From Altimarinus sp964500515 (GTDB lineage Bacteria > Patescibacteriota > Gracilibacteria > BD1-5 > UBA6164), in NCBI GenBank assembly GCA_964500515.1, contig CAZCNE010000004.1:20304-84303 (forward strand): a stretch of DNA of 64,000 nucleotides, written 5' to 3'. Positions 33,064-44,416 of this stretch are shown piece after piece. The notes beneath the pieces were generated by a model. The model searched no databases, was not told where the DNA came from, and worked only from the letters and a program-made list of their open reading frames with translations. The position numbers were made by a program, and so were the translations under genes. The first letter of the stretch is position 1, and every line of letters begins with the position of its first letter.

Positions 33064-33093
33064 AAGATATGGCTAAAATATCATATCTTTTTT
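33064..33093 (+). terminator. Terminator after glycine-rich peptide gene
   Basis: AAGATATG/CATATCTT stem with a 10-base loop followed by six T. Confidence 0.8.
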
Positions 33094-33175
33094 ATTTTAA
33101 TTATTTTTCTAAATTTGATTTTAGTTAAATAAAAGATAAAATTCTTTTATGTTTTTTGTAAGCTAAAAACTTTTT

Positions 33176-34372
33176 ATGAAAATAACAACAATAGGTTGAG
33201 GAAACTGACAATCCAATCTTCTTGATTCATTTTATGAAAAATTTGAAGATAAAATAAAATTAAGTTCAATAGTTTCTATGAGTGATGATTGAAGAACAAC
33301 TTGAGAGCTTATGAAAGCTTTTAACAAAGAACTTGATTTGCATCTTCCTCCACCTTGAGACTTAAGAAGATGTCTTTTTTCTTTGTCTACAAGTAAGCAT
33401 AAATCATATTTTAAATTAGTTTTTGAATATGTATTTTTAGTTGAAAAAGAAATATCAGATTTTTCTATAGATGAACTTTTCAATCAAGTAAATAAAGAAT
33501 TATTGTTTTTATGAAAAGCTTGAGAATACAAGAATGAATTAGAAAACTATAATAACTCTTTATTAAAAAAATATATTGATAAAAAATGTTGAGAAATATA
33601 TAAATTTAAACTACCTTTAAAACAAAAAATTAGTTGACATAAGTTTTGAAATATACTTATGGCAAACCTATATTATAATTTATGAAAAAATTATGATAAA
33701 ATGCTAGATTTTCTACACAAAATGTTAAAGGTTAAATGAAAAGTTCTTCCTGTAACTACAAAAAAAGCTTATATAAGAGCAATACTTGGAAATTGAGAAA
33801 TTATAGAAACACAAGATCGTATATCAAATGTTGCAGATTACGTTTCTTGAATTGCTGATTTAGAATTGATGGAAGACTCAAAAGATAAATCACATAACAA
33901 AAATGTTTGTGATACTATTATAGAATCAGATTTTATAATTATATGACCTTGAGACTTATACACTTCAATAATTTCAAATTTTATAATATGAGGAGTTCAA
34001 GAAAGTATAAAAAAATCAAATGCAAAAATAATTTATATCTGAAATAGTACAAATAAATGATGAGAAACTACAGGACTTACTCAACTTGATTTTGTAAATA
34101 AGGTTGAAAGATTTATATGAAGAAGACTTGATTATTTTATAGCAAACAACAAAAAACCAGAACTCTGAAAAAAAGAAAAAGAAAAATTTAAAAATGATAT
34201 TTCAGTAAAATGATGAGATTACCTTTTTGTATCTGTTTGAGAAAAAAAAGAATTAGAAAGAAGAAAAATAAAACTCATAGAAGCACCTTTAATATCAAAA
34301 GATAGTTTTTATAAACACGATAAAAAAAAGGTTTTGGATATACTTGAAAACATATTTAATGAAAAAATTTAA
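33176..34372 (+). CDS. yvcK: YvcK/CofD-like (gluconeogenesis factor) family protein
   Basis: 398 residues. TIGGGNGQSNLL at the N-terminus, SMSDDGRTTGEL and PPPGDLRRCLFSL, GNILMANLYYNLG, then SDFIIIGPGDLYTSIISNFII and IYIGNSTNKGGETTGLTQLDFV: the full set for the 2-phospho-lactate-transferase-like YvcK group. In Bacillus YvcK binds UDP-GlcNAc and affects cell shape and carbon use. A domain insertion around residues 85-140 makes it longer than the usual 320. It lies downstream of the glycine-rich peptide and its terminator, with its own start. Confidence 0.88.
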
Positions 34373-34420
34373 ATATTTTAAAGTAAAGAATGAAGTAAAA
34401 ATATAGTTTCATTAATCAAA

Positions 34421-35644
34421 TTATTTTTTATCTCAAGCAAAAACAAGTGATCAAATAGATAAAATCAAAGCTATGATAATATTTACAAGAAATACATAAA
34501 AAAATGTGTAAATATTGGCATAATTGAATAAATAAAGTGAAGAAACAAAAATCAAAGAAAAAACTAAAAGTAAATAATTTATAAAATATTTTTCAAAAGC
34601 AATTAAAGATTTGACTACAACACTTATAAATCATAAAGCTCAAGCATATATAAAAATAAGATAAATCAAGTCTAAATATTCTTCAAATCAAGGTTTAAAC
34701 ATATGTAAAATATAGTTTCAGAAAAAATAGAAAAATCATATAGCTCAAATTGTAACAAACACATAAAGTATAGAAAGTTTTCAGATTAAAATTTTGTTTA
34801 AAGATTTTTCACGAGTGATAATTGGATAATAAACAGTTTCTATACTAAATACTACAAACAAAACTAGTTTTCATATAACACTAAGTCAAGCATAAATTCA
34901 AGCATTTGTATTATCAAAAAAATGTTTTGCAAAAAGTATATCCGAGTTCATAAAAAAAGTAATTATTATAGCTCATAAAAAATAATTTATTATTTGAGTT
35001 TTTTGTTTTTTGAAATCTTTATAAATTTCTTTTTCATCTATTTTCTTATCAGGCAATTTAGATTTTTTGAATTTTACTATTAAAAAAACTATCATAAATA
35101 CAGATGCTTGAGCCAAAATCATTCACCAAACAGCTCAATATATAGCAAATCACAAAATTACTAATCATAAAGAAAAACTTATCCTAAAACCAGCTCAAAG
35201 CACATTTGATAAAGAAATATATTTAAATTCTTCCCTAGATTGCAAAAAAGCTCATTGATGTAGTCAAGAAAAAGATATAATTATAGTTAAACCAAGAATT
35301 GCTAATAATATGAAATCATTTAAATTTAAAAAAGCTACAATAAGTGGAGTAGTAAATAAAAATAGTGAATAAGCTATAATTCAAGCAAGACTTAAGTATT
35401 TAAAACTAAAATCACTAATTGTTTTGATTTTATCTTCATGTTTTACCATTTGTTTAACCAAAAACAAAGAAATAGCAGTAAACAAAACTCAGATTAGATT
35501 TAATAAGCTAAGTAAACTTTCTATTTCTGCAAATTCCTCTAAATCAAGATATCTAAGCATCAAAGGATGATATAGATAATTTATAGCTCAAGCTATAACT
35601 GTAGAACTTGAAATAAGGATTATATTAAATAATTGTTTTTTCAT
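34421..35644 (-). CDS. Polysaccharide flippase-like membrane protein (MOP superfamily)
   Basis: 407 residues, mostly hydrophobic, about 11-12 membrane helices. MKKQLFNIILISSSTVIAGAINYLYHPLMLRYL, then FSFKYLSLAGIIAYSLFLFTTPLIVAFL, GLHQGAFLQSREEFKYISLSNVLGAGFRISFSLG and FMNSDILFAKHFFDNTNAGIYAGLSVIGKLVLFVVFSIETVYYPIITRE. The 'FMNSDILFAKHFF...AGIYAGLS' block is typical of Wzx-type polysaccharide exporters. It would flip lipid-linked glycan across the membrane, probably working with the glycan cluster to its right. Confidence 0.85.
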
Positions 35645-35783
35645 TGTATTTACATAAAATAACATTTTTAATATTATATAGAAATGAAATTTATGGTCAA
35701 ATAACTTTTAAAAAACACTTGTTTTCAAATCTTATCATATAAATAGTGTCTGTTTATATATAATTCTGTCATTTTGAAATTGT

Positions 35784-35814
35784 TTAAAGAGTTCTTTGTC
35801 TAAGAACTCTTTAA
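35784..35814. repeat. Perfect 13-bp inverted repeat
   Basis: TTAAAGAGTTCTT (35784-35796) and its complement (35802-35814) with a 5-base loop. Neither side has a T tail, so it is not a clear terminator. It lies between the STAS-like gene and the flippase and may protect an mRNA end or be a small element. Confidence 0.5.
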
Positions 35815-35879
35815 TATAGAAAGTCTGATCCTAAATGTAAGAATAAATAATAAATTTTTGAGACTTTTTCATAGCTTAT

Positions 35880-36191
35880 TTAACAAGCTGTTTTACTTTC
35901 ATTTTTTCGATCAGCAAATACAAATCTTATAGTATTTTTTATATCTTCATTACAATTTGAAAATTTAAATATTTCTAATGCTTTTTTGTAATCATAATAT
36001 ACAAATATTCAAATAACTTCATCTATAAAAGAATGCGTTACATTTTCAATTCAACTAAAATCTAAATTAATTTTTATTCACATATCATAAAATGAAACTA
36101 AATCTTTTCTAACTTTATTTCAAGTATTTCTTCAAGAAATAGATGATCATTTTGAATAATTTTTTATATATATTGTTTTTATAGTTTCCAT
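35880..36191 (-). CDS. STAS-like DUF4325 protein
   Basis: 103 residues. METIKTIYIKNYSKGSSISGRNTGNKVRKDLVSFYDMGIKINLDFSGIENVTHSFIDEVIGIFVYYDYKKALEIFKF matches DUF4325: 'R..G..VR..L......V.LDFSGI..I..SF.DE..G'. STAS domains act as phosphorylatable regulators, partners of anti-sigma kinases. It follows the GHKL-ATPase gene at 36240 on the same strand, 48 bases apart, so the two probably form a partner pair. Confidence 0.7.
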
Positions 36192-36239
36192 AATAACACA
36201 AATTAAAAAATTAATTTGTAAAATAATTGTATAAATATT

Positions 36240-37160
36240 TTATCAAAAATCAATATTATTGTCAAAATCCTTAATTTCAAGAGAATTATCTCATAAATAT
36301 CATTTTCTTATATCAACAAAATTAATATTAATATCCTTTTTTGTATAAATATTTAAAACAACAAAAGTTCATTTCCAAGTTTGTATTTTCTCAAACTTTT
36401 CTTGTTTTTCTTTTCAATTATAAGAAAATAAACAATCCTTTGTTCATATAAATATATCACCTTCTAATCTTTTTATTGTTTCTAAGCTCGTAGTTAATCA
36501 AACTCAAGCATTATAAAATCATGATAAATCTTTTCACATACAATTTAATGTTGTTCATCAGGTAAATTTGGGTTCCAGAGCTTTTTTTATTGCATCTTCT
36601 GCTGTTTGTATATGTGGAAGCACCCTTCTTACGCTAGATAAAATTCAAACTCATGAATCTACTATAGCAATTTGTAAAAAATTATTTTTTTTATAATACT
36701 GTCAAGATTGGAAATTTTCTGAAATAAGTACTCATAAGTCACTATTTAAATCTTTTTTTCAAGAATGATGTGATATATTATTTAAAAGTTCTCAAAGTAT
36801 TTTTATTATATTTCTTATTAAACTATCTTTTCAAGCTCATAAATAATTTTTTAACAATTTATCAAAATCGTTTGTTGTTTCTTCTATCTCATCATCACTA
36901 TATTGTGTTGTAATTGTTCTTATTGGCAATATTGTTTCTTTTAAAATATTACATTCTCAGTTATAAAATCATAATTTATCTAAAAAATTTTTAACATTAT
37001 TATCAAAAATTAATTGTTTTTTATTGATTTTTTTATTCTCACAATAAGTTTTTATAATAGTATATCATGCAGGAGGAATAAATGTATTTATAAAATTATA
37101 ATCTTGTAAATTTAATTTTTTTAATACATCTTTTATAATACTTTTTGTTTTATTATACAT
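36240..37160 (-). CDS. GHKL-type ATPase/histidine-kinase-like protein
   Basis: 306 residues without membrane segment. The N-terminal half is helical. The ATPase motifs: N-box IRNIIKILWELLNNISHHSG, G1-box IAIVDSGVGI, then GLTTSLETIKRLEG and a G2-like GKGTFVVLNIYT. There is no DHp His in a usual place, so it resembles anti-sigma/serine kinases and the ATPase partners of STAS proteins. It likely phosphorylates or binds the DUF4325 protein downstream. Targets unknown. Confidence 0.75.
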
Positions 37161-37203
37161 ATTAAATATTTAATACTTAAAAGTTATTAAAATTTTTATT
37201 TTT

Positions 37204-39555
37204 TTACTTATTTTTCCTTCTAACTCTTATACTATCAATTATCAAATAAAATACTAAAATCAAGAAAGTAGTTCAACTTATAATTAAACCTAAATAAAAA
37301 TAACTTTGTGGTTTAAAATATAAAGTAAGTCGAATATCTATACTTCAATCTGGATTTTCTTTGTAATACTCTTTTGGGTAATTCGCTTTTATATATTCTG
37401 GATCTATAGTCCACTGATTAGCATAGTCATAGACCATCGTATGAGTGTCATCGAATATTGACTTCTGCCATAATTTAGATAATTCATCGCCAACAAAGAT
37501 TTTATTCTCTGATTGACATTCTGTTACAGAATATGTTTCTCATCCTGAATTTGATTCAGATTTTTTTGGAACCTGAATTTCTTGATCTACCTCTAGATAG
37601 CTATTTCCTGAGATATCCCAATTAGGATTCAAATCTATTAACTTTTCTTTCGTTGTTTCAAATTTTGAAGCTATATGATTAAAATCATCTCACGCTTGAA
37701 CTTTATAGATTTTTGTTTCTGGAATTATAGTTCTTTGATTTTTACAGTCTAGTTCTGAATAAGGCTCAAGATAGAGTTTCCATCAAGGATGGAATCAGAC
37801 TCTCATAAATATAGGAACTTCTTCCATAATATTAAGAAAAAATGTTGCTCTATATATATCGATGTTATGTATAACCATCTCCTGAGTACGCTCACACCCC
37901 ACATCATATAGGGATGCTCATCATCGCCCCATAAAAAGACGCTTAAAATCTGAAAAAATACCTTGATAATCCTCATACTTACTATTGCCATATCCCCACT
38001 CGGTTGCATCAAATCACTTTAATACAATATATTCGATATTTTTCTCACATAAAAACATTTTTAAATTATGTTTTTCTAAAAATTCAATGTTAATCTTTCC
38101 ATTTGGTGAAAAGAAAGGAGTTGCCTTATCATCAGAAAAGTTATAAAAATTTACATCCAAGTATCAAAACTTATTCGATGTATATCTGAACGTATGTATG
38201 GTGGGTAACCATAACGTCTTAAATCTAGAAGTGTTTGCTTTTTTGATGTATTCATATATGTACTGATAATCCTTAAAGTAACTCGCATCTTTTCCATAAA
38301 ACATATGCTGTTCTCACTTGTAAAGAACAAATCCATCTGATTGATTTATTCCAAATTTATGAATATACGCAGTTATGAGGAAACTATTTTGTAGTAAAAT
38401 GTAGACTCATATTAAGATAAATAAAAAATTTTTATTCTTAAGGGTGTGTAGTATACATCAAAGTAGCACCACCAATAATAATCAAACTGGATAAAGAAAT
38501 TTATTAGTTGTTTTGAATGCACTAAATATTACATTTGATTTTAAAAGTTCAAAAGTAATATTTCAAAACGGTGGATAAACTCATTTTGCAAAAAATAAAA
38601 AAATTAAAATTAATAAAAAAAGGTATAAATTTTTCTTCTGGGGGTGCTTCCTTCTTTTTAGAAAAAACACCATCATTCCTCACAAAAATAAAAATCAAAC
38701 GATGCCGCCTCATTCCCAGTTTTGAGGCATTAAAGTTAATGAGTTGATAATATTTCCGTATGTACTTGCACTATAATTAATAAACGAAGTATTCATTATA
38801 GAACTTGAGATTACCTCAGCCTTGGTTAAAAATATACTTCAAAATAAAGGAATAATCCAATACGAACTCAGTAAAACAAATCAAAAAAGTATTTTCCCTA
38901 TGGATACTATATAAAACATTGAACCGCGCATTGCTAAGTTATCATATCTTAGAATTATAACTAATATCAAGATTACAAAAGACATAAGAAGCCCTATTCT
39001 AGGCTCAATAGCAAATAAAGCAGATAGAAAGAAAGAGGTCACCCATATATATCGCTGCTTATTTGAGTCTATATACTTCAAAGAAAACAATAATAAAAAA
39101 GGGAAGATGGCATAAACAAGACTAAACCATATGTGGCTTCTATATATGTTTTCTAGAAAAAATGGGAAGGTAAGGTACACAACAGATAACACTATAGAAA
39201 GTGTTTTTTCTCAAAATAAGTATCTGGAAGTCAAAAATACGGATAGAAATCAAAGGTACAATATAGGAAAGAGAAATACGAGTCTCTGTATTATCTCATA
39301 TGACATTCCCATATTCGCAAAAATTCATCCCAATAAATAAATTGGAAACTTATTTAAATAACCATTATAATCCAAAGAAATTCATCATAATAATGAATCA
39401 GACCAAAGCGAGAAATCTAGAAAATCAGTAAAAAAATCTAAGGATCTAACCCTAAAATCTCATCATACGATTACTCACGGTAAAAACCATCAATGAAAAA
39501 TTATTAATAAAATTAATACTAAAAAAATACTAACATGGGTATCTTTAATTTTCAT
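37204..39555 (-). CDS. Large membrane glycosyltransferase-like protein with a LysM domain
   Basis: 783 residues. About 10-12 membrane helices in the first 430 residues (opening HVSIFLVLILLIIFHGWFLPG), with GDFRVRSLDFFTDFLDF in the first outer loop, as in GT-C type transferases using a lipid-phosphate sugar. A soluble outer region follows. Near residues 615-660 it reads YKVQAGDDFNHIASKFETTK then LIDLNPN...QEIQVP, a LysM peptidoglycan/chitin-binding motif. One more helix near the C-terminus precedes RVRRKNK. The gene is visibly less AT-rich than its neighbours and uses GGA/CCC/CTC codons more, hinting at a different origin. Confidence 0.78.
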
Positions 39556-39557
39556 AA

Positions 39558-40448
39558 CTATAGATTTATATATTTAGTAAGATAAGGTAATTTTCACATA
39601 ATACGATATCTACACTTCCAATAGGCATTATGAATAAACATAGTTCGATTAAAATATTTTGTTTTTATAAAATGTATTATATTCCATTTTAAAATAAACA
39701 AAGAGCAAAAAAAATATGGAAATTTATATTTTTTATCTATACTATTTATTTTTCAAAACAATGCTCTCAGTAATTTTTTGTTATATCACTCTATCATATT
39801 ATCAAAATAATAATTTCATTTTTGAAATAACTTTAAAACTTTATAATCATAAAGATCTACATATTCTGGTCAGTACACCATCTTAAAATAGATACTCAAT
39901 ACTTCAAATTTTTCATGGGTCATGTAGTATGAGTCTCATCAAAGTACTACAGACTTGATGTCAACCCAAAGTTCTTTTGCATCAAAAAAACTATTTCAAT
40001 TCCAACTAATATTTATATGTGGCTCTATAACCATACATCCATTTTTCTGACATTTTCATTTTCAAGGCTCGTCTTCAAACGCACTCCATCATTTTTGTCT
40101 AAAAATTTCTAAAAAACGACTAAAGTCTTTTTGTTTTATTATAATATCTATATCTCAACCTATAATTTCATCAAAATATTTATATGTCTTATAAAGTAAA
40201 TACGGTATATCATGCACTCTACAGATTTGATCCAATTCTTTTAAAGTTCTAAGAAAAACTGCATTTCTCTTACCCCCCGCAATCAAAATTCTTTTCTCTA
40301 TCTCATTAGGTTTCTTTGAAATATTTTTACAGTAATGATACGCAATTCTATTATTTAATAAGTAATTATAGAAATTCTTGTCTTTTACAAAATTATATGG
40401 AACTTCAATATCATTTATTATAGCATAATTTATTGTCTTGTAATTCAT
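39558..40448 (-). CDS. Nucleotidyltransferase-family protein (NTP_transf_5-like)
   Basis: 296 residues. RTLKELDQICRVHDIPYLLYKTYKYFDEIIGGDIDIIIKQKDF contains the GG.D.D.L(I) core of the minimal nucleotidyltransferase fold (GGDIDIIIK, two Asp metal ligands), followed by PHINISWNWNSFFDAKELW. The pattern matches the uncharacterised NTP_transf_5 group, which often sits in glycan loci. The gene begins inside the last 19 bases of the kinase-like gene at 40430 and ends 2 bases before the LysM-protein gene. Substrate unknown. Confidence 0.7.
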
Positions 40449-41638
40449 ATAAGTGTTTTAATTATAATATCAACAACTTGTTTTTCAGAATTTTTATTTG
40501 TATCAATAATAGTAATTTTATTCGCTTTAGCTAATTTTAAATAATCATTGTAACATTTTTCAAAAAACTCTTTACTATGTTCTGACTTCCTTTCATATAA
40601 AATATTTGGTGGTGCTACCAATAAAAAATAATTTTTTGGTTTAGGTAAATATTTAAACCAATTTTTACTATATTTTAATCCTAGAAAATTCCAACTAACC
40701 ATATAATCTAAAAAAAATCTATCAAATAAAACAGTCTTATTAAAAGAGAATAATTTTACAAAAATAAATTGTAATAAAGCATCTCAAATTACAAATATCT
40801 TCCAAAAAATACTTTTTTGCTTATTGATAACTTTTTTTTCGCGCTCAATACTTTTTCTGTTCATAATACTAACATCTACATTTTTATTAATTCCTATAGA
40901 TTTTTTTATCTTTTTTATTAATTTTATAATAATATAATTATAATAAAAATGCATAGTTTTTGTTTTAATTCAATTTCTTTCTAGCTCCTTGGACAGGTTC
41001 AGTAAAGTCGTAGATTTCCCAGCTCAATCTATTCAGGAGATAGTTATTTGTCTTACATTTTTTAGCGCCATTGTTTTTTTGATCTGATTTATAATTTTTT
41101 GTGAAGACTCTTGTAAAGTATTACTATTATTTACATGGATTAAATCATATTGTTCTAGTATATATTTTTTATAAATTTCAACTTTTTCTCTATAAAAATT
41201 TATATTAGCTGTTTGTCTATTTATTTGTTTCAACCTCCTACTAAATGCTATTTCTGGCTCAAGATGTACATAAAATCACAAGTCGGGTTTAGGAAAAATA
41301 TTGTATAAGAACTTTAAAAAACCATGATTTTTATTTAATTCTATCAAAGAAGCAATATAATCTGGAAAATACCTATCTTTTAAAATTATACTATTTCTAT
41401 AAAATACTTTATAGAAATAGTACTGTAATATGTTATCTAAATACAGTAAGAAAAAATAAAAAGTTCAATAATTAGATTTATTACGATTTTTTTTCGATAT
41501 TTTAGAAAAAATTTTTATAAATCAAATTATTGGTCCTGAATACTCTTCAACAACAATTGATTTATCTAAAGATTTATTTATAGTTCTTATTAAAGAACTT
41601 TTTCAGGAAGCATCATTTCAAGAAAAGCTAATAAACAT
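40430..41638 (-). CDS. Fused double thymidylate-kinase-like protein
   Basis: 402 residues with two TMK-like P-loop kinase domains in one frame. Domain 1: P-loop FSGNDASGKSSL near residue 5, DRYFPDY at about 105. Domain 2: P-loop SGIDGAGKSTTLLN near 200, and a second DRFFLDYMVS at about 300. Each has a DRxF acceptor-site motif like dTMP kinases. No stop separates them, so the fusion is real. In surface-glycan loci such TMK-like enzymes are thought to phosphorylate sugars or nucleotides; which one is unknown. Confidence 0.8.
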
Positions 41639-41667
41639 TGTTAAAAATTAATAAATAACTAAATCTT

Positions 41668-42497
41668 CTAAATCAACTCAAATATAACATCTCTTGTTGT
41701 TCATTTATTTTTTCATAAATATAATACATAGACGTCTTTATAGTAATTCTTATTCAATAGCTCTTTTACATCTTCTAAATTACTTCATATTCTATCTACA
41801 GATAACTCCATATACAAATACCTAAATCAAATATTTTTAAGTCATTGTAATACATCCAATTCAAATCATTCTACATCTATCTTTATAAAATCATAATATT
41901 TTTCGATACCATAACTCTCTAGATTCTTTTCGTTAAAACATATAATTTTTATTTTTGTTTTAATCGTATCACTTGATAAAAGTCATTCTTTAGAATTTTC
42001 CTCATAAACGCTTCATTGTCAAGATTTTCATTTTACATAAAAAAAGTTTAATTCTTCGTCTTTAGATCAGACACCCACATTATGTATCTGGATATTTTTT
42101 TTATTTACTATATTTTTTTTTGTATAAATTAAATGTTTCTGTATTTGGTTCAAAAGAATTTATTTTTAAATTTCTATAATAATGGTTCAAAGATATTGAA
42201 AATTGTCCTAAATTTCATCAAATATCCAAAACGCTGTCTAAATTATCAAAATCTATTATTTTAGAAATATTGTTTATTTCTAACGGATAACTTTGTAATA
42301 AGGCTGGTGTAAATCTATTATCATAGTAAAATTCTTCTCATAAATACTGTATACTTTTTTTATCAAAAAAAAATATTGTAATACTTACTAAAATAATATT
42401 TAAATTTCAAATAAAACTCTTGCTTTGTAAATAACCACAAAAAATCTAATTTAATGTTTATATAAACCTTATTTGTAAATAATATTATTTTTTGCAT
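41668..42497 (-). pseudogene. FkbM-family methyltransferase broken by two single-base frameshifts
   Basis: The three reading segments together give a complete FkbM protein of 275 residues: start MQKIILFTNKVYINIKLDFL, SAM motif SVLDIGGNLGQFSISL, FEPNTETFNLYKK, IHNVGVGSKDEELNFF and DFIKIDVEGFELDVLQGL. Frame is lost at two runs of nine T/A (plus coordinates 42365-42373 and 42113-42121); removing one base from each restores the whole gene (830 minus 2 = 828 bases). FkbM enzymes O-methylate sugars, fitting the glycan locus. It could be sequencing error, decay, or phase variation by slippage. Confidence 0.8.
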
Positions 42498-42500
42498 TCA

Positions 42501-43580
42501 CTAAAACTCTTTACTAAATAAATTATACCAAGTATATTTTTCTAGTATACTATTTTTCTTTTCTATATCAAATGAAAATCTTTCTAATTCTTTCAAGTCA
42601 ATATCTTCAAATTTTTTGTAAATTATTCAAAATTCTTTTATATCATTATCAATATACGGAATATCAAAAATAATAAATGGAAGATTGTAAACCAGATATT
42701 CACGCATTTTAAGACTATCTATATAATATACATGATCATTTACTGTATCAGAATATGGAGCTATTCAAAAAAGTTTTTTCTCTTGTTTTTGTAAAAAATC
42801 TGAAATTTCCTCTTTGTTTTTTCTTCAAAGAAATTTTACTAATTCATTCAAATTGTTTTCTGTAATTATATTTTTTAAATGATTTTCTTCTTCTCCTCAC
42901 CCAATAATGTATAGCGGAATGTTTATGCCATTTTTTATATAAAAATATTCTATAAATTCTATAATCCCATGCTGTTTGGTAATAGATCCAAGGTAGAAAA
43001 AACCTATTTCGGGAAATCTTGAAAAATCTTTTGGAAAATCTGTATTTTCTACTCCATTATTGATAACTAAAGACTTTTTTTTTGTTGCTCCATGGAAGCG
43101 TGTTCTAGCTTCTTTTTGTCTCTCTGAAGAGGAAATAATCATATTTGAAAACTTGCACGAAATTGTCTCAAAAGCCCCATACAATCAATTAAAAAACTTA
43201 TTTTCAAATCTTTTTTTGGAATAATCTACTCCCCAAAAGTATACTTTTTTTTTGAAAAGCCTCAAAAACAAAAGTGGTAAAGTATTGAATCCCCCAAATC
43301 ATATAGCTTTTTCATATTTTTTTCTCCATTTTCAAGCCAACCAAAGTGAAAGAAAAAAATTTCTTATCATCTCAAGTGGAAAAATTTTAAATTTCTTATA
43401 TTTTTTTACGATATTTTTTTGTTTTCCATCAAATTCAATAAGTTCTGAATATCATAAGTCTTTTTCAAATTGAAAAGGATGCCTAAGATAGAAATATTTT
43501 TTTCATTTTTTCTCTAAATAATCACAGAAATAATCTGTAGTTCATCTATTGTTTGTAAAATGAGAAACTATAAAATACAT
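42501..43580 (-). CDS. Glycosyltransferase family 4-like protein
   Basis: 359 residues, GT-B fold. MYFIVSHFTNNRGTTDYFCDYL (N-terminal nucleotide-free lobe), IISSSERQKEARTRF, SLVINNGVENTDFPKDF, FFYLGSITKQHGIIEFIEYF (typical start of the C-terminal donor lobe), YIIGGGEEENHL and IAPYSDTVNDHVYYIDSLKMREYLVYNLPFIIF. It adds a sugar from a nucleotide donor to the growing glycan. Its stop ends 4 bases before the FkbM start. Runs of eight and nine A/T within it keep frame. Confidence 0.85.
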
Positions 43581-43591
43581 TACTTTTTTAC

Positions 43592-44413
43592 CTAACTAAA
43601 TAAAACCCCCAATCCGCCAGCAACAAACTCACAAGTTTTCAAAAATAAAACTCATATTGCTAAAAATGGTTTTTTATAAAAACTTTTATTTTTCAAAAAA
43701 ATCATATATCTTCAAATTATTCAAATTTGTTCTTCTTGTATTTTTTTTATCCCCAATTCTTTAACTTTATTTTTATATTTTTTTAGACTTTTACCATAAT
43801 AAAATTTTTTCTTTAACCATTTTCATAATTTTATATTTCATTCATTATGATAAATATATGAATCTATATAAAACTTTGTATTTTTTCAAAGTTTTGATTC
43901 TATTTTTTGAGGCAAAAGAGATTCTTCAAAAAATATCAAATCCTCTTCAAATCATCAAACTTCTTTTACATCCTCTAAAAGAAAAAATCTAGCCGAATCT
44001 ACACTTGTTCACTCATAAAAACTTCTTTCAAAATCACGAATTTTAACAAAAAATCTCTCTCAAACACTTTTTTCAGGAATACAAATTCATCAAATATCTT
44101 TTTCATTTTCAAACTTTTTTACACATTTTTCTACGATGTTTTCATCCAGCTCCATATCGCTATCCACAAAAAAAACATATTTTCCACTAGCTTCTTTTAT
44201 CCCTTTATTTTTTTGAAAAGTCCTCTCTGGTCAGAAATTATAAACTTTGTTAGTATATTTTTTTGCAATTTTTTTAGTATTATCTTTACTATTATTATCT
44301 ACTACTATAATTTCTATATCTTTATAAGTCTGGCTTTTTACAGATTTTAAGCAATTTTCTATAGTTCTTTCACTATTATATGTAGGAATTATAACAGAAA
44401 CTAAATCTTTCAT
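43592..44413 (-). CDS. Glycosyltransferase family 2 protein
   Basis: 273 residues, GT-A fold. VSVIIPTYNSERTIENCLKSVKSQTYKDIEIIVVDNNSKDNT, GPERTFQKNKGIKEASGKYVFFVDSDMELDENIV (DxD in VDSDM), and a C-terminal part with FERSFYEGTSVDSARFFLLEDVKEVGGFEEDLIFFEESLLPQKI (the ED. region). It adds a sugar, probably on a lipid-linked glycan. It starts 3 bases before the end of the next GT gene at 44417. Confidence 0.9.
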
Positions 44414-44416
44414 AAA

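Noticed and set aside
32929..33132. A 67-codon frame on the plus strand
   Set aside because: Overlaps the 26-codon glycine-rich gene in another register and reads through the terminator hairpin, so it is a shadow.
35784..35814. Perfect hairpin considered as an intrinsic terminator
   Set aside because: No T run on either strand, so reported only as an inverted repeat.
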